A stretch of DNA of 7,492 bases from positions 1-7,492 of the forward strand of contig JANXZI010000378.1 in assembly GCA_025355595.1 (NCBI GenBank). Reading direction: 5' to 3'. The notes under the pieces are model-generated. The model searched no databases and was not told where the DNA came from. It worked only from the letters and a program-made list of their open reading frames with translations. Positions 5,839 through 7,492 of this stretch are shown piece after piece. Within the stretch, counting starts at the first letter, position 1. The number at the start of each line of letters is the position of its first letter. Made by a program: the position numbers and the translations under genes. Origin of the DNA: Spartobacteria bacterium (GTDB taxonomy: Bacteria > Verrucomicrobiota > Verrucomicrobiia > Chthoniobacterales > Chthoniobacteraceae).

Positions 5839-7314
5839 TCAGCGGTTGTTCTTCGGCTCTGGGGCAATGTCGGGTCGAACCGCGGGCGGGATGTTGTGCT
5901 CTTCGACGCGAGCCGGTATGGCCTGCTTCTCGACGCTCCGAAGGGAATAAAACGGCACGCCCAGGCCTGTCATGATCGCCGCGGCCGTAATCGCCGTGCC
6001 GCCTGCGGGGATCGAGGCATTCGCGGCGGCGAGGATGCCGTCGGGCTGGTTTGCGATCACCACGGCCTGGCCGCGGCTGAGGAGCGGCTTCAGCCACTCG
6101 AAGATTTTTGCGATGACGGCTTTTTCCGATGCCGAGCCGCCTTCCTTTTGCGCGGCGATGGCGATGAGGTTGCTCGCGGTTTGCAGGAGGCGCGCCGAAG
6201 CGTAGAGGCATGAGTTGCCTTCCTCCGGCAGATCGCGCCACGCCTGCGTGAAGTCCGCACCCTGCGTGAGCTTTTCCTTGCCCGCGATCACGGAGTCGAA
6301 GAGCGCGGTGCGCGAGGCGATGATGATGCGGTCGGCCTTCGCATCGAAGCGCACGACGGGCTGGTAGTCCATCGGCGGCGGACCGGCGGGCGCTTTCATG
6401 CGGACGGTGAGCACGCCGCCCTCGTCGGTGAATGTGACGGGCGCATCGGGCTGCGAGAGCATTGGCATGAACTGCGGTTTCAGCGCCTCCACGAGCCAGC
6501 CGAGCCGCTCGATCACGATCACGCCGTCCGCGCCGGGGAATTCGGGCGCGCGCGGCGAGGGCTGGAATTTTTGCGAAGGATCGAGGCGGAGATAAATGCC
6601 GACGCGCGCATCGAGCTTCTCGATGATCTGCATGCCGCTCATCCCGAGCGGCGTCTGCGGGACGGACATCTCGTGCTCAAAGCTCGTGCGATCGCCGGGC
6701 GGGATCATCGCGAGGATGCCGGGCAGCGCCTCGCGGGCAAAGTCCTTGAGACTGATCGGAAATTCGAGCGCGAGATCCGTGTCCTTCGGCGCGACATCGA
6801 GAAGCATGAGCTTCGCCGCGGGGCCGCCGCTCAGGGTGAGCAGGCCCTTCCTGCCCTGCGGCATATGGGCGAAGGCGCGTGAGTGAAACGAGCCGTCGCC
6901 GCGCGCGCGTGAACTCGCGCCGGTGGCTGCGATGGAGTCGAGGCCGAGGATCTCGACCAGCTTTGCAACCGTGAATCCTGGGGGGAGGTCCTTGCGGTCC
7001 CGCTCGGGGAGCATCTTGATTATTTCATCGAGAAAAGTCGCGAGCATCTTCGCGCCGCCCGCCTCGGAGTACTCGAAGGATCTCCCGCCGAGTTCCAGGT
7101 GCGACGTCACTTTGCCGAAGGACGCCGACGCCCCGTCACGAATGAGCGCGGCGGAATTTCCAGACGCGCTGCCCGCGCTGGGCGCCGCAGATTTTGTGTT
7201 TGGTGTCGAGCCGGCCGGTGTGTCGGCGGCGGCCTTGTTGCACTGCGTGAAAGTCAGCGACGTGAGGGCGAGGGTGACTTGGGCAAACCGCTTGGGAAGG
7301 GACGTAGGTTTCAT
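5839..7314 (-). CDS. Large lipoprotein of unknown function
   Basis: A 491-residue protein whose family I do not recognise. I start it at the ATG at 7314, because MKPTSLPKRFAQVTLALTSLTFTQC then forms a lipoprotein signal with Cys25 as the probable lipidated residue (non-classical FTQC, like FTAC in the TPR lipoprotein). The longer frame from 7386 only adds 24 residues before this signal. Residues 27-58 are an Ala/Ser/Thr/Gly/Pro-rich linker. The globular part (about 65-435) alternates strands and helices: KLDARVGIYLRLDP (233-246), GADGVIVIERLGWLVEALKP (261-280), VRFDAKADRIIIASRTALFD (321-340), ADFTQAWRDLPEEGNSCLYA (353-372). This recalls secreted proteins with repeated 'lpe...lyv' modules such as DUF3352, but the likeness is weak. 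Residues 441-458 are hydrophobic. It probably sits at a membrane facing the periplasm. It ends 98 bp before hpnJ on the same strand; a link with hopanoids is unproven. Confidence 0.75.
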   Translation of the reverse strand: MKPTSLPKRFAQVTLALTSLTFTQCNKAAADTPAGSTPNTKSAAPSAGSASGNSAALIRDGASASFGKVTSHLELGGRSFEYSEAGGAKMLATFLDEIIKMLPERDRKDLPPGFTVAKLVEILGLDSIAATGASSRARGDGSFHSRAFAHMPQGRKGLLTLSGGPAAKLMLLDVAPKDTDLALEFPISLKDFAREALPGILAMIPPGDRTSFEHEMSVPQTPLGMSGMQIIEKLDARVGIYLRLDPSQKFQPSPRAPEFPGADGVIVIERLGWLVEALKPQFMPMLSQPDAPVTFTDEGGVLTVRMKAPAGPPPMDYQPVVRFDAKADRIIIASRTALFDSVIAGKEKLTQGADFTQAWRDLPEEGNSCLYASARLLQTASNLIAIAAQKEGGSASEKAVIAKIFEWLKPLLSRGQAVVIANQPDGILAAANASIPAGGTAITAAAIMTGLGVPFYSLRSVEKQAIPARVEEHNIPPAVRPDIAPEPKNNR

Positions 7315-7437
7315 GCGCGGGAGTCCAGTCCTGCGGGGTGGCAAAGACAATGCTGAAAGCGCGGGGCCGCACGTCGCGCTCGACATTGCGCGGGCGGGGC
7401 TGATTCATTTGCGCACAACCAAAAAATACCACCGACC

Positions 7438-7492
7438 ATGAACATCCAGAAGATGATGAAGCAGGCGCAGAAGATGCAGGAACAGATGCAGC
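7438..7492 (+). CDS. ybaB: YbaB/EbfC nucleoid-associated protein, first 18 codons
   Basis: The last 55 bases encode MNIQKMMKQAQKMQEQMQ, the typical methionine- and glutamine-rich first helix of YbaB/EbfC. This small (about 100-residue) dimeric protein binds DNA and is usually encoded with dnaX upstream and recR downstream. Here the gene is cut by the window edge, so recR cannot be checked. No dnaX precedes it; the upstream neighbour is the divergent lipoprotein. No Shine-Dalgarno is visible before the ATG (the leader ends AAAAAATACCACCGACC), as for several genes in this window. The 123-bp divergent gap (7315-7437) must hold promoters for both genes, but I see no convincing -35/-10 pair. Only 18 residues are visible, yet they match the family's start closely. 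Confidence 0.8.
   Translation, partial: MNIQKMMKQAQKMQEQMQ

Noticed and set aside
4619..5950. Long plus-strand open frame (443 codons) opposite hpnJ
   Set aside because: It is antisense to a confidently identified gene, shows no domain or signal, and its Arg/Ala/Val-rich composition is typical of the mirror frame of GC-rich coding sequence.
5741..6241. N-terminal extension of hpnJ by 167 residues
   Set aside because: The extension overlaps the lipoprotein coding region in another frame and is Arg/Pro-rich, while the HpnJ family begins near the ATG at 5740.
7315..7386. Earlier start for the large lipoprotein
   Set aside because: It would place 24 residues before a clear lipoprotein signal beginning MKPTSLPKR.

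Overview
The window is GC-rich and densely packed, with genes on both strands and short gaps (the longest gene-free stretch is about 200 bp). The protein families suggest a member of the Planctomycetota-Verrucomicrobiota-Chlamydiota group, most likely Verrucomicrobiota: a DUF1553 (PSD1) C-terminus, a secreted PQQ-like beta-propeller opening with NWPQFRGPNGDG, lipoproteins with non-classical lipoboxes, and a hopanoid-tailoring radical SAM enzyme. This assignment is inference from family content.

Layout from left to right: (1) the C-terminal part of a DUF1553 protein on +, ending at 453. (2) A 165-bp convergent gap holding a perfect four-run G-quadruplex motif that is also one arm of a 30-nt imperfect inverted repeat. 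(3) A small TPR lipoprotein on -. (4) A divergent gap with a hairpin and a plausible promoter. (5) A secreted YkuD-type L,D-transpeptidase homologue on +, with serine where the catalytic cysteine should be. (6) A tight convergent junction. (7) On -, a secreted beta-propeller gene followed 4 nt later by an ArsR-type regulator fused to a methyltransferase domain (SahR-like), which starts with GTG and has its Shine-Dalgarno inside the propeller gene's last codons. (8) A palindromic repeat overlapping the end of (9) hpnJ on -, the radical SAM enzyme of bacteriohopanetetrol cyclitol ether synthesis. (10) A large lipoprotein of unknown function on -. (11) The first 18 codons of ybaB/ebfC on +, running off the window.

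Little in the window forms one pathway. The lipoprotein, hpnJ, the propeller and the regulator are co-oriented on the minus strand, but the two gaps of about 100 bp and the palindromic repeat leave open whether they share a transcript. Only the propeller-regulator pair looks clearly co-translated. A speculative thread is S-adenosylmethionine use: HpnJ consumes it, and SahR-type regulators sense S-adenosylhomocysteine.

I found no clear new multi-gene system. The most unusual items are the two structured intergenic elements (502-607 and 4258-4316) and the Cys-to-Ser change in the transpeptidase homologue.
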